The notes under the pieces are model-generated. The model did not search any database. It saw only the letters and a program-made list of their open reading frames with translations, and was not told the DNA's origin. From positions 1,931-12,321 of the forward strand of contig JAKLJF010000084.1 of assembly GCA_023151335.1 (NCBI GenBank): DNA of 10,391 nt. Direction: 5' to 3'. Each line of letters opens with the position of its first letter. Within the stretch, counting starts at the first letter, position 1. This DNA is from Thermoanaerobaculia bacterium (GTDB lineage: Bacteria; Bacteroidota; Bacteroidia; Chitinophagales; Saprospiraceae). Shown here piece after piece: positions 1-5,808 of this stretch. The translations under genes and the position numbers were made by a program.

Positions 1-219
1 GATTCCGGACAATTCCGGGACAATACGCTCGTGATCTATAACCAATGGGGCGACAAGGTATTCGAGGCGCAAGGTTATACAAACGACCCGCAGACCGCCT
101 GGAGAGGCCGCCTGAACAACGAACCCGGCAAGGATCTGCCCGACGGCGTCTATTTTTATGTGTTCTCTACCGGCACTAACGAGCCGCCCCGGAAGGGTTT
201 TGTTGAAATATACCGATGA
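1..219 (+). CDS. C-terminal fragment of a T9SS type B (gliding-motility-associated, CHU_C) sorting-domain protein
   Basis: The frame is open from the first base, so this is the 72-residue 3' end of a larger gene. It reads DNTLVIYNQWGDKVFEA near its start, then a W-x-GR turn, LPDGVYFYVF, and ends KGFVEIYR. This is the pattern of the gliding-motility-associated C-terminal domain (NRWG-x-x-VF, W-x-G, LPDGTYFY, GxVxIxR) found at the end of large Bacteroidota adhesins and SprB-like proteins. Known family role: the domain directs export across the outer membrane by the type IX secretion system as a type B signal and is attached to or retained at the cell surface. The passenger is outside the window, so its function is unknown. 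The gene directly upstream of a PorP/SprF-family gene is the usual arrangement for type B cargo. An internal GTG at base 31 is not a real start. Confidence 0.88.
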   Translation, partial: DSGQFRDNTLVIYNQWGDKVFEAQGYTNDPQTAWRGRLNNEPGKDLPDGVYFYVFSTGTNEPPRKGFVEIYR

Positions 220-225
220 TTTTTA

Positions 226-360
226 GTTTATGAGGGTTTATGAGGGTTTATAAGGGTTTATAATAAACCATCATAAACCATCATAAACCATCATAAACCA
301 TCATAAACCATCATAAACCATCATAAACCTTCATAAACCTTCATAAACCTTCATAAACAT
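226..360. repeat. Decamer tandem array with an inverted left arm
   Basis: This fills almost all of the 152-bp gap before the PorP/SprF-family gene. From 261 to 360 there are ten back-to-back 10-bp units: a variant first unit, five of TCATAAACCA, three of TCATAAACCT and a final TCATAAACAT. From 226 to 260 the reverse complement word (TTTATGAGGG/TTTATAAGGG) repeats with the same period. The two parts form an imperfect inverted repeat folding around base 262, with 226-261 facing 263-298 and only a few mismatches. The remaining 60 bp of the right array has no partner. There is no T-run after the fold, so it is not a textbook terminator. No promoter or ribosome binding site was recognised in it. 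Confidence 0.9.
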
Positions 361-371
361 CTCATTACGAT

Positions 372-1331
372 ATGAAAAAAACTATTCTACTTCTCCTCAT
401 ATTGGCTGCTGCCTCTGCCGGCCTTTACGCCCAGCAGGAACGCCACTATACGCAGTTTATGTACAATAAACTGCCGATCAATCCTGCTTACTCCGGTGCG
501 CGTCATGTACCGTTTGTGACGGCCATATACCGCAATCAGTGGATGGGTTTTGACGGGGCGCCGAAGTCGGTGATGGCGAGTTTTAATTCGCCTTTTATTT
601 CCGAACGCGTGGGTATCGGTGTGACTATGTCGCATTTTCAGATCGGTTTGGACAAGGAGTTTGGGGCCTCGCTGGCGTATTCCTATAATCTGATCGGGGA
701 AGGCGATTTTTCCCTTCGTGCCGGCATCATGGGTTCGGTGCGGTCGCTGAGCATAGACTTCACCAAAGCGCAGCCGGCCAATACCGGCGGCGACCAATCG
801 TTGGATACCGACCGGAGCAGTTCGTTTTACGCCAACGTCGGCGCCGGCCTGTATGCCACCTTTGAAGACAAATATTACGTCGGATTTTCTGTGCCCAAGA
901 TGTATTCCAACAACATCAGCCTGGATAACCAGGCCGCTAACCTGACGGCCAAAGAATATCAGCACTTTTATGCGATGGCCGGCGCAGTGCTTCCCCTGAA
1001 TGAGGACTTCAACCTGATGCCTGCCATGTTGGTTAAATATGTAAAAAATGCCCCGCTGGACATCGATTTAAACGTTAACCTGGAAATCCAGCAAAAGATC
1101 ACCGCGGGCCTTTCTTACCGGGTAGGCGGCGATGGCCCCGGCGAATCGATTGACCTGTTGCTTTTCTGGAAAGCGCATGAACAGTTCGGCGTAGGGGTGG
1201 CTTACGACCTCACCCTGTCGGATGTAAAAGACTACACTGCCGGTTCAATAGAGGTACTGCTCCAGGTCGATTTGAAACGCAGCAAAGGAAATGGCAAGGC
1301 CGGAATGTCCAATCCCCGTTTCTTTATGTAA
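372..1331 (+). CDS. PorP/SprF-family type IX secretion system outer-membrane protein
   Basis: 319 residues, a normal length for the family. A signal peptide (KK, then a Leu/Ala core, probable cleavage after LYA at residue 20) leads into the highly typical start QQERHYTQFMYNKLPINPAY followed by SGAR, then FVTAIYRNQWMGFDGAP. This YxQFMxNxxxxNPAYxG...RxQWxGxxGAP signature is diagnostic of the PorP/SprF family. The rest alternates short amphipathic strands and glycine/aromatic turns, as expected for an outer-membrane beta-barrel. Family knowledge: PorP is a T9SS component and SprF-type paralogs are needed for secretion or attachment of a particular type B cargo encoded next door. Here the upstream neighbour ends in exactly such a domain, so this is more likely a cargo-dedicated SprF-like paralog than the core PorP; that is inference. 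No Shine-Dalgarno sequence precedes the ATG at 372, which is common in Bacteroidota. Confidence 0.93.
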   Translation: MKKTILLLLILAAASAGLYAQQERHYTQFMYNKLPINPAYSGARHVPFVTAIYRNQWMGFDGAPKSVMASFNSPFISERVGIGVTMSHFQIGLDKEFGASLAYSYNLIGEGDFSLRAGIMGSVRSLSIDFTKAQPANTGGDQSLDTDRSSSFYANVGAGLYATFEDKYYVGFSVPKMYSNNISLDNQAANLTAKEYQHFYAMAGAVLPLNEDFNLMPAMLVKYVKNAPLDIDLNVNLEIQQKITAGLSYRVGGDGPGESIDLLLFWKAHEQFGVGVAYDLTLSDVKDYTAGSIEVLLQVDLKRSKGNGKAGMSNPRFFM

Positions 1332-1400
1332 CCTAAACCCCCTAAACCGTCTAACCCCCCTAAACCCCCTAAACCCTCATAAACCCTCCTAAACCTCTCT
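1332..1400. repeat. Degenerate 9-10-bp CCTAAACC-type tandem array
   Basis: In the spacer between the PorP/SprF-family gene and the OmpA-like gene, the word TAAAC (once TAAC) recurs at 1334, 1343, 1352, 1361, 1370, 1380 and 1390. The spacing is 9 bp for the first four steps and 10 bp for the last two. Units read CCTAAACCC, CCTAAACCGT, CCTCATAAACC and similar. The CCCTCATAAAC and CTCCTAAAC units closely resemble the decamers at 226-360 on the same strand, so the two arrays flanking this gene look related. It starts immediately after the stop codon. Confidence 0.8.
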
Positions 1401-1434
1401 CTATAATCTGTTTATCTGTCCAATAAAAAGGAAT

Positions 1435-3786
1435 ATGAGTGCCTTTAAGCATATCGTTTTATTTCTCCCGGCGCTGCTCGCGGTGGGTTTTTTGTCGGCT
1501 CAAACAACATCCGGCGCGCCGGCGCCGGTGACCGTCGAGGTGAAAAACGAGGCGGCGGTCAATACTGCAGGCCTGGATTTCAGCCCGACTTTTTATGAAG
1601 ACGGCATCGTATTTATTTCAACCAACAACGCCGGATTGAAAAAGCGGACGGACGAAAAACTGAAGTTGCCGGCTATGTCGATCCTGCGTTCGCAGCGTAA
1701 TACCGACGGTGCGCTGACCACACCTGCGCCGTTTGCCGTGGAACTTTCGTCCCTGTATCACGAAGGGCCGGTCTGTTTCGACCGCACCGCGGAAACCATC
1801 TATTTTTCCCGGAACGCGGTGATCGGCGGTAAAGCCAAATACGCCAAGGACGACAAATTGAAAATGCGCATTTATTCGGCGCAAAAATCGGGCGCCGCCT
1901 GGAGCGAGCCAATGCCGTTGCCTTTCAACAACAACGAATTCGACGATTGCCACCCCGTGATCAGTATCGACGGCGACAAACTGTTTTTTGCCTCCAACCG
2001 TCCGGGCGGTTTTGGCGGAATGGACATCTGGGTATCTTACCGCGTCGGCGAATCCTGGAGCGAACCGGTGAACCTTGGCGGCGGCGTCAACTCCAAAGGC
2101 AACGAGGCATTCCCCTTTATTCACGCGGATAATACGCTGTATTACGCGTCCGACGGTTTGGGCGGCTCCGGCGGCTTCGACCTGTACTACGTTATTCCCG
2201 AAGGCTCCGAGTGGACCAAACCCATCAACATGGGCGAACCGTTCAACACCGGCGGCGATGACTTCGGTCTGATCGTCGATCTGAACAAAATAAACGGGTA
2301 TTTTTCCTCCAACGGCCAGGTAACCAAGGGCGGCGACGATATCCTGAGCTTCCACACTGAAAACGGAAACCTCGACGATTATCTCCTGCAAAACCAGCGG
2401 GTACCCGACCGCGACCTCGACCTGAAAGTAGCCGTGACGGATAAACTGACCGGCGCGCCCATTGGCGGCGCCGACCTGCGCATACTCAACTACGACGCCA
2501 ACACGGTGATCGGCCGCGATGAAAACGGCAACCTCATCACCGTGCAAAAAGTGAACGGCAAGGATGTCATGGTGGCCCTGCCGCCCGACAAAGGCATCAC
2601 CGGCGAAACGGACAACGCCGGGAATTTCTCCACCGCCGTAAAGCCGGGCAACTACGTCGTAATTGTTTCAAAAGAAGGTTACCAGACCAAACAACTGCGC
2701 CTGACCATTTCCAAACCGGGCAACGAACTCAGCGCCGCGCTGGAAAAAGCCCCCGGCTCCGGCAAAGTGCGCTGGAACGCCTCGGTGTTCAACTACGTGA
2801 CCAACGCGCCGCTGGCCGGCGCCATGCTGGCCCTGACGAATATGAACACCAATGAAAAGGATACGGTCATAGCCGACGCCAATGGCCTGATCGATCATTA
2901 CCTCAATCCGAATACCAAGTATAAAATCGACCTGCACCAGGGCGGACGCCTGATCGGCAGCACCGATATCAACACGACCGGCTGGAGCATGCCGAACCAG
3001 ATCATGATGCAGAACTTCCAGGTAGCGCCCCTGCTGCCCGGTACCGTGATCGAACTGCCGAATATCTACTACAACTTCAACGACGCCACGCTCCGGCCCG
3101 ACGCCCGCAAAGACCTCGACCTGCTGGTGTCGCTGCTGCGGCAACAACCCACGATCACGATCGAACTGGCCAGCCACACGGATTGCCGGGGCAGTTCCAA
3201 ATACAACCAGGATCTCAGTCAGCGCCGGGCCAACGGCGTGGTGGATTACCTGGTATCCAAAGGCATCAGCCGCAGCCGCCTGAAACCGGTAGGCTACGGC
3301 GAAAGCGAACCGCGCAATAATTGCGTGGACGGTATCAGCTGCACCGAGCAGGAACACGCGCGCAACCGCCGTACGGAAGTACGTATCCTGACCGGCGTAC
3401 AGGGCGCCGCGATGGTGTATGTGGACGGACAGGCAGGGATTGAAGCCCCTGCCGACGAAGCAGCCCCGGCAAACCCGCCGTCTGGCAAACCCGCCAAGCC
3501 GAATATCAACACGGCGCCGCCTTCCACCATCACGGTGACCAGCGCCGATGCGGATCAATATTTCGTGATCGCCGGCTCTTTCCAGGATGCCAACCGGGCC
3601 AATACCCAGTTGCAAAAAATACAGGATGCCGGTCATACGAGCGCTCAAATCGTGCGTTTCCCGAACTCGCCCTACCACTCGGTATGCGTGGATAAGTTCA
3701 ACAGCCGCCGCGAAGCCGACGGACTGAAAAAACAACTGGAACGGGAAAAGATCGATTCGTTTGTGCGCGCGGTGCCGAAAGGGTAA
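1435..3786 (+). CDS. Multidomain PD40-OmpA-SPOR envelope protein, T9SS/gliding-linked
   Basis: 783 residues. The signal peptide ends at FLSA (residue 22). Residues about 45-310 hold PD40/WD40-like propeller repeats, seen as HPVISIDGDKLFFASNRPGG (about 172-191) with GFGGMDIW after it, and SDGLGGSGGFDLYY (about 239-252). Two carboxypeptidase-regulatory-like beta domains follow (about 330-427 and 443-520). An OmpA C-terminal domain spans about 539-655, with YYNFNDATLRPDA, HTDCRGSSKYNQDLSQRRA and NRRTEVRI. D583 and R598 have the 15-residue spacing of the Asp/Arg pair that binds diaminopimelate in OmpA homologs. After a Pro/Ala-rich linker comes a SPOR domain (about 708-781, QYFVIAGSFQDANRANTQL). 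Expected location is the periplasm or outer membrane, bound to peptidoglycan. PD40-OmpA proteins, including the T9SS component PorE, are commonly linked to PorP/SprF genes. AAAAAGGA at 1425-1432 could be a weak ribosome site, only 2 nt before the ATG. The extra SPOR domain is the unusual element. Confidence 0.92.
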   Translation: MSAFKHIVLFLPALLAVGFLSAQTTSGAPAPVTVEVKNEAAVNTAGLDFSPTFYEDGIVFISTNNAGLKKRTDEKLKLPAMSILRSQRNTDGALTTPAPFAVELSSLYHEGPVCFDRTAETIYFSRNAVIGGKAKYAKDDKLKMRIYSAQKSGAAWSEPMPLPFNNNEFDDCHPVISIDGDKLFFASNRPGGFGGMDIWVSYRVGESWSEPVNLGGGVNSKGNEAFPFIHADNTLYYASDGLGGSGGFDLYYVIPEGSEWTKPINMGEPFNTGGDDFGLIVDLNKINGYFSSNGQVTKGGDDILSFHTENGNLDDYLLQNQRVPDRDLDLKVAVTDKLTGAPIGGADLRILNYDANTVIGRDENGNLITVQKVNGKDVMVALPPDKGITGETDNAGNFSTAVKPGNYVVIVSKEGYQTKQLRLTISKPGNELSAALEKAPGSGKVRWNASVFNYVTNAPLAGAMLALTNMNTNEKDTVIADANGLIDHYLNPNTKYKIDLHQGGRLIGSTDINTTGWSMPNQIMMQNFQVAPLLPGTVIELPNIYYNFNDATLRPDARKDLDLLVSLLRQQPTITIELASHTDCRGSSKYNQDLSQRRANGVVDYLVSKGISRSRLKPVGYGESEPRNNCVDGISCTEQEHARNRRTEVRILTGVQGAAMVYVDGQAGIEAPADEAAPANPPSGKPAKPNINTAPPSTITVTSADADQYFVIAGSFQDANRANTQLQKIQDAGHTSAQIVRFPNSPYHSVCVDKFNSRREADGLKKQLEREKIDSFVRAVPKG

Positions 3787-3806
3787 CGCCGTCTGTCAGA
3801 CGGCGT
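3786..3806. repeat. Perfect GC-rich palindrome overlapping the OmpA-like stop codon
   Basis: Ten bases, ACGCCGTCTG, are followed by a single T and their exact reverse complement. The first base is the last base of the TAA stop codon. On the plus strand the hairpin is followed by TGGAT and seven A residues rather than a T-run, so it is not a classical intrinsic terminator. It may stabilise the mRNA 3' end, act in termination by another route, or be a protein site. It lies 14 bp outside the left end of the insertion sequence. Confidence 0.75.
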
Positions 3807-3820
3807 GGATAAAAAAACTC

Positions 3821-3839
3821 GGGGTTGTGTCAAAAGGGT
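3821..3839 (+). repeat. Left terminal inverted repeat of the IS
   Basis: GGGGTTGTGTCAAAAGGGT matches the reverse complement of 5668-5686 at all 19 positions. The match stops at the next base outside (C at 3820 against G on the complement of 5687) and inside, which sets the probable element end. Confidence 0.9.
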
Positions 3840-3894
3840 ATTAGCCTTTAATCTCTTCCTCCGATGTAGGATTTACACTTTTTTGTTTTTCAGT

Positions 3895-3935
3895 CCGGCT
3901 GTGGCGATCAGTGAGGCGCCACAGCCGGTTTTTTT
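3895..3935 (+). terminator. Strong intrinsic terminator, reading into the IS from the left
   Basis: A perfect 12-bp stem (CCGGCTGTGGCG at 3895-3906 with its complement at 3917-3928) and a 10-nt loop are followed directly by seven T residues (3929-3935). The T-run is on the plus strand, so it stops transcription arriving from the OmpA-like gene, before it can run antisense through the transposase gene, whose 3' end lies 26 bp further on. On the minus strand the hairpin is followed by A-rich sequence, so it should not serve as the transposase's own terminator. Confidence 0.88.
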
Positions 3936-3961
3936 GTTAAAAAGAGTAAAGAATCAGGCTA

Positions 3962-5599
3962 TTAAGCCCTTTTTCTTGCTCTTTGGGCATAGTAAGCCGC
4001 CCAGATTCCAGATTTTTCACAAAAGACTTTTCGCAGGTTATGGCCGATGGCCAAGAGCCCGAACTCGATGTACACTTTTTTGCGCTCCCGAAGGATAAAT
4101 CGTCGATGGTGCATATTGTATTTGATGTCGCCAAAGCCACTTTCTACTTCTATGGATCGGTTGGAGCGCATTTCTAAGCCTTTGTCGGATTCAAGTAATT
4201 TTTTGGCTTGGGCTTTATAGGCTTCATAAGTTGGGCTATAATGAACGGTTCGGTTTTTCTCTTCATTCTTTTTACATTCAGAGGCAAAAGGACAGTCGGC
4301 ACAATTTTCACATTCGTACAAGCGCCACACCCTTTTATATCCAGTCGTACTTTTTGCTGCCCGGTCACCTACGTACTTTAATTTTCGGTTATTGGGGCAG
4401 GTGAATTCATCTTTTTGATCATCATAGGGGAAGTTTTCCCGCCGGAATTTGCGTTTGGCTAATTCCCCGTTATGCTCCTGAAAGAAAAGGGCGTATTTGA
4501 CATAGGCCTTTATGTTTCGCCCCTCCAGATCGGCATAGTTCTCTTCTGAACCATAGCCGGCATCGCCACATAAATTTTGATGTTCCGTTACCGGCAATCC
4601 TTCGAAGCGTTCTTCCATTTTGTCCAGATGGGTACCCAAGGTTACGCTATCCGAAGCATTTTGCTCCACCGTGTAATTGATAATGAATTGATTATTCGTA
4701 CTGTGTTGAATATTGTAGCCTGGCAACAAGCGCTCATCCTTCATTTGCATCACCGTGGCATCCACATCGGTTTTGGAGAACGAATTGCGGCCATTGAGTA
4801 CTTGCTCCTGTTGTTCATAGCGATCCAATTTTTCTTGCTCATTCACCAGCGCCGTGCGAAGTTTCTTTAATTCCTTTTGTCGGGTTTTATGCTCTGTCGC
4901 CTCCGCAATTAGGGTGTTCAAATTTATCAACTGCGCACTAATCTGTTCACTATTCAGCACTACTTGCGCTTGCTTGCCTTCCCCCTGCAATTCCAAATCC
5001 TGATTACCGTAGCGTAAATCTTCTTCCGCCTGCAACTTCCCCACCTCGGCCAGCAACTTCTCGATTCGCTCTAAAACCGCCGCTTTGTAACGTGCCGTGT
5101 TCTTCGCCCACACAACCTTGTGCCGATTGGCATTGGCCTCCCATTTTGAGCCATCCACATATAAATCTTCCAAATCAATGTAACCTTCTTGCACCAACAT
5201 CAGCAGTACCTGCTTGAATATCACATCGATCATCCCTTGCATCCGGTTGCCCCTAAACTCGCTTAATGTCTTGAAACTCGGCTGATGACCTCCGGCTAAC
5301 CAGATGAACGGTAATTGCTCGCGGATCGCCCTTGCCAAGGGGCGAGTCGTATATATCCGTGTGCAATAACCATACAACCACACTTTTATCATCATCTTGG
5401 GATGGTAAGCACTACTTCCGCCCCCAGGATAATACACTTCCAAATCCTCCATTTTTAATTGCTCTACAACACCGTCAATAATTCTCACCAAATGACCAGC
5501 GGCTATGAATTCCTCAATGTGAATCGGAACACGAACAAATTGATTTTGGTCGTAGGGTTTGAATACGATCTTTCTCCCTGTTATTACCTTTGTTTCCAT
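3962..5599 (-). CDS. IS1182-family-like DDE transposase
   Basis: 545 residues. The N-terminal region (about 10-125) matches the DUF772-type transposase domain, with YHPKMMIKVWLYGYCTRIYT and the later SFKTLSEFRGNRM motif. The putative catalytic residues are D149 (LYVDGSKWEANANRHK), D346 (LCGDAGYGSEEN) and E486 (VESGFGDIKYN followed by RRFILR). This is the layout of the DDE_Tnp_1-type transposases of the IS5/IS1182 group. Between the first two catalytic residues lies a long charged, probably coiled-coil insertion (about 165-265). A cysteine cluster (C401, C430, C433, C436, C442) precedes the Glu, as is usual for this group, and may bind metal. No frameshift or internal stop is seen, so the protein is probably active. 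The ATG at 5599 is the first good start inside the element. No Shine-Dalgarno is present and the leader can fold (see the hairpin at 5608-5671). Confidence 0.93.
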   Translation of the reverse strand: METKVITGRKIVFKPYDQNQFVRVPIHIEEFIAAGHLVRIIDGVVEQLKMEDLEVYYPGGGSSAYHPKMMIKVWLYGYCTRIYTTRPLARAIREQLPFIWLAGGHQPSFKTLSEFRGNRMQGMIDVIFKQVLLMLVQEGYIDLEDLYVDGSKWEANANRHKVVWAKNTARYKAAVLERIEKLLAEVGKLQAEEDLRYGNQDLELQGEGKQAQVVLNSEQISAQLINLNTLIAEATEHKTRQKELKKLRTALVNEQEKLDRYEQQEQVLNGRNSFSKTDVDATVMQMKDERLLPGYNIQHSTNNQFIINYTVEQNASDSVTLGTHLDKMEERFEGLPVTEHQNLCGDAGYGSEENYADLEGRNIKAYVKYALFFQEHNGELAKRKFRRENFPYDDQKDEFTCPNNRKLKYVGDRAAKSTTGYKRVWRLYECENCADCPFASECKKNEEKNRTVHYSPTYEAYKAQAKKLLESDKGLEMRSNRSIEVESGFGDIKYNMHHRRFILRERKKVYIEFGLLAIGHNLRKVFCEKSGIWAAYYAQRARKRA

Positions 5600-5607
5600 G
5601 AGCGGGT

Positions 5608-5671
5608 GGGTGGGTGAATGTTTGCTACCACAAATCTACCTGCTCGCTCATTCTTTTTCATTCACCCACCC
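5608..5671 (-). promoter_or_regulatory. Transposase leader hairpin, possible read-through blocker
   Basis: GGGTGGGTGAATG at 5608-5620 and its exact complement at 5659-5671 form a 13-bp stem around a 38-nt loop. On the transposase transcript the 3' arm ends 8 nt before the ATG, so folding would cover the ribosome landing site. The 5' arm overlaps the inner four bases of the right terminal repeat, so it exists only in RNA that enters the element from outside. The pairing is seen directly; the regulatory meaning is inferred by analogy with IS10 and IS50. Confidence 0.6.
5631..5638 (-). promoter_or_regulatory. Candidate -7 box of the transposase promoter
   Basis: On the minus strand this reads TAGATTTG, a full match to the Bacteroidota -7 consensus TAnnTTTG. 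It lies 31 bp upstream of the transposase ATG and between the two arms of the leader hairpin. Initiation a few bases downstream would include only the 3' arm. No good TTG-type -33 box was found at the expected distance, so the call rests on one box. Confidence 0.45.
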
Positions 5672-5686
5672 TTTTGACACAACCCC
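5668..5686 (-). repeat. Right terminal inverted repeat of the IS
   Basis: The exact reverse complement of 3821-3839. Its inner four bases also serve as the outer part of the leader hairpin's distal arm. Confidence 0.9.
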
Positions 5687-5716
5687 CATCAATGACGTAA
5701 TGACAATTACTGAGGT

Positions 5717-5749
5717 ACGTTTACGAAACTTTTTAAGTTTCGTAAACGT
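5717..5749. repeat. 15-bp perfect inverted repeat with TTT loop
   Basis: ACGTTTACGAAACTT (5717-5731), three T, then the exact reverse complement (5735-5749). It sits 30 bp outside the right end of the IS and about 50 bp before the lipoprotein start codon. No T-run follows on either strand, so it is not a standard intrinsic terminator. A regulator operator, a small mobile-element remnant or a genome-wide dispersed palindrome are all possible. Confidence 0.85.
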
Positions 5750-5754
5750 GGTAC

Positions 5755-5808
5755 AATGACGCCCAATGACGTAATGACGCCCAATAACGCAATGACGCCC
5801 AATGATGC
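5755..5808 (+). repeat. Three tandem 18-bp AATGACGCCC repeats ending in the start codon
   Basis: Copies at 5755-5772 (AATGACGCCCAATGACGT), 5773-5790 (second half AATAACGC) and 5791-5808 (second half AATGATGC). Each copy is itself two related halves of 10 and 8 bp. The 15-base word CAATGACGTAATGAC inside the array (5764-5778) also occurs at 5690-5704, on the other side of the palindrome at 5717-5749. The third copy supplies the ATGATG start of the next gene. Confidence 0.85.

Larger units (their letters stand above)
3821..5686. mobile_element. Complete IS1182-family-like insertion sequence, about 1.87 kb
   Basis: Both ends carry the same 19-bp sequence in inverted orientation (GGGGTTGTGTCAAAAGGGT at 3821-3839, its complement at 5668-5686). 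They enclose one full-length DDE transposase gene on the minus strand. Size, single open frame and transposase type fit the IS1182 family. The element is visibly more AT-rich, with different third-position usage from the GC-rich genes around it, suggesting recent arrival. No convincing target-site duplication is seen: the left flank ends AAACTC and the right flank begins CCATCA. Either the duplication is absent or decayed, or the true ends differ by a base or two. It separates the T9SS cluster from the lipoprotein gene without breaking a recognisable coding frame. Confidence 0.9.

Noticed and set aside
261..360. CRISPR-like array
   Set aside because: The units are 10 bp and directly abutting, with no unique spacers and no cas genes nearby.
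1334..1395. Telomere-type CCCTAAA repeats
   Set aside because: The period varies between 9 and 10 bp, the units are degenerate, and the array lies between two bacterial genes in the window interior.
2668..3735. Minus-strand open frame of 355 codons opposite the OmpA-like gene
   Set aside because: It overlaps the well-supported OmpA and SPOR domains and has no recognisable motifs of its own.
3786..3820. Intrinsic terminator for the OmpA-like gene
   Set aside because: The hairpin is perfect, but the following bases are A-rich on the plus strand and there is no T-run, so it is listed as a palindrome instead.
3805..4098. Plus-strand 97-codon open frame across the IS left end
   Set aside because: It runs through the terminal repeat, the terminator and the antisense of the transposase 3' end; it has no good start context.
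3815..5692. Target-site duplication flanking the IS
   Set aside because: AAACTC on the left and CCATCA on the right share no convincing direct repeat of usual length at the inferred ends.
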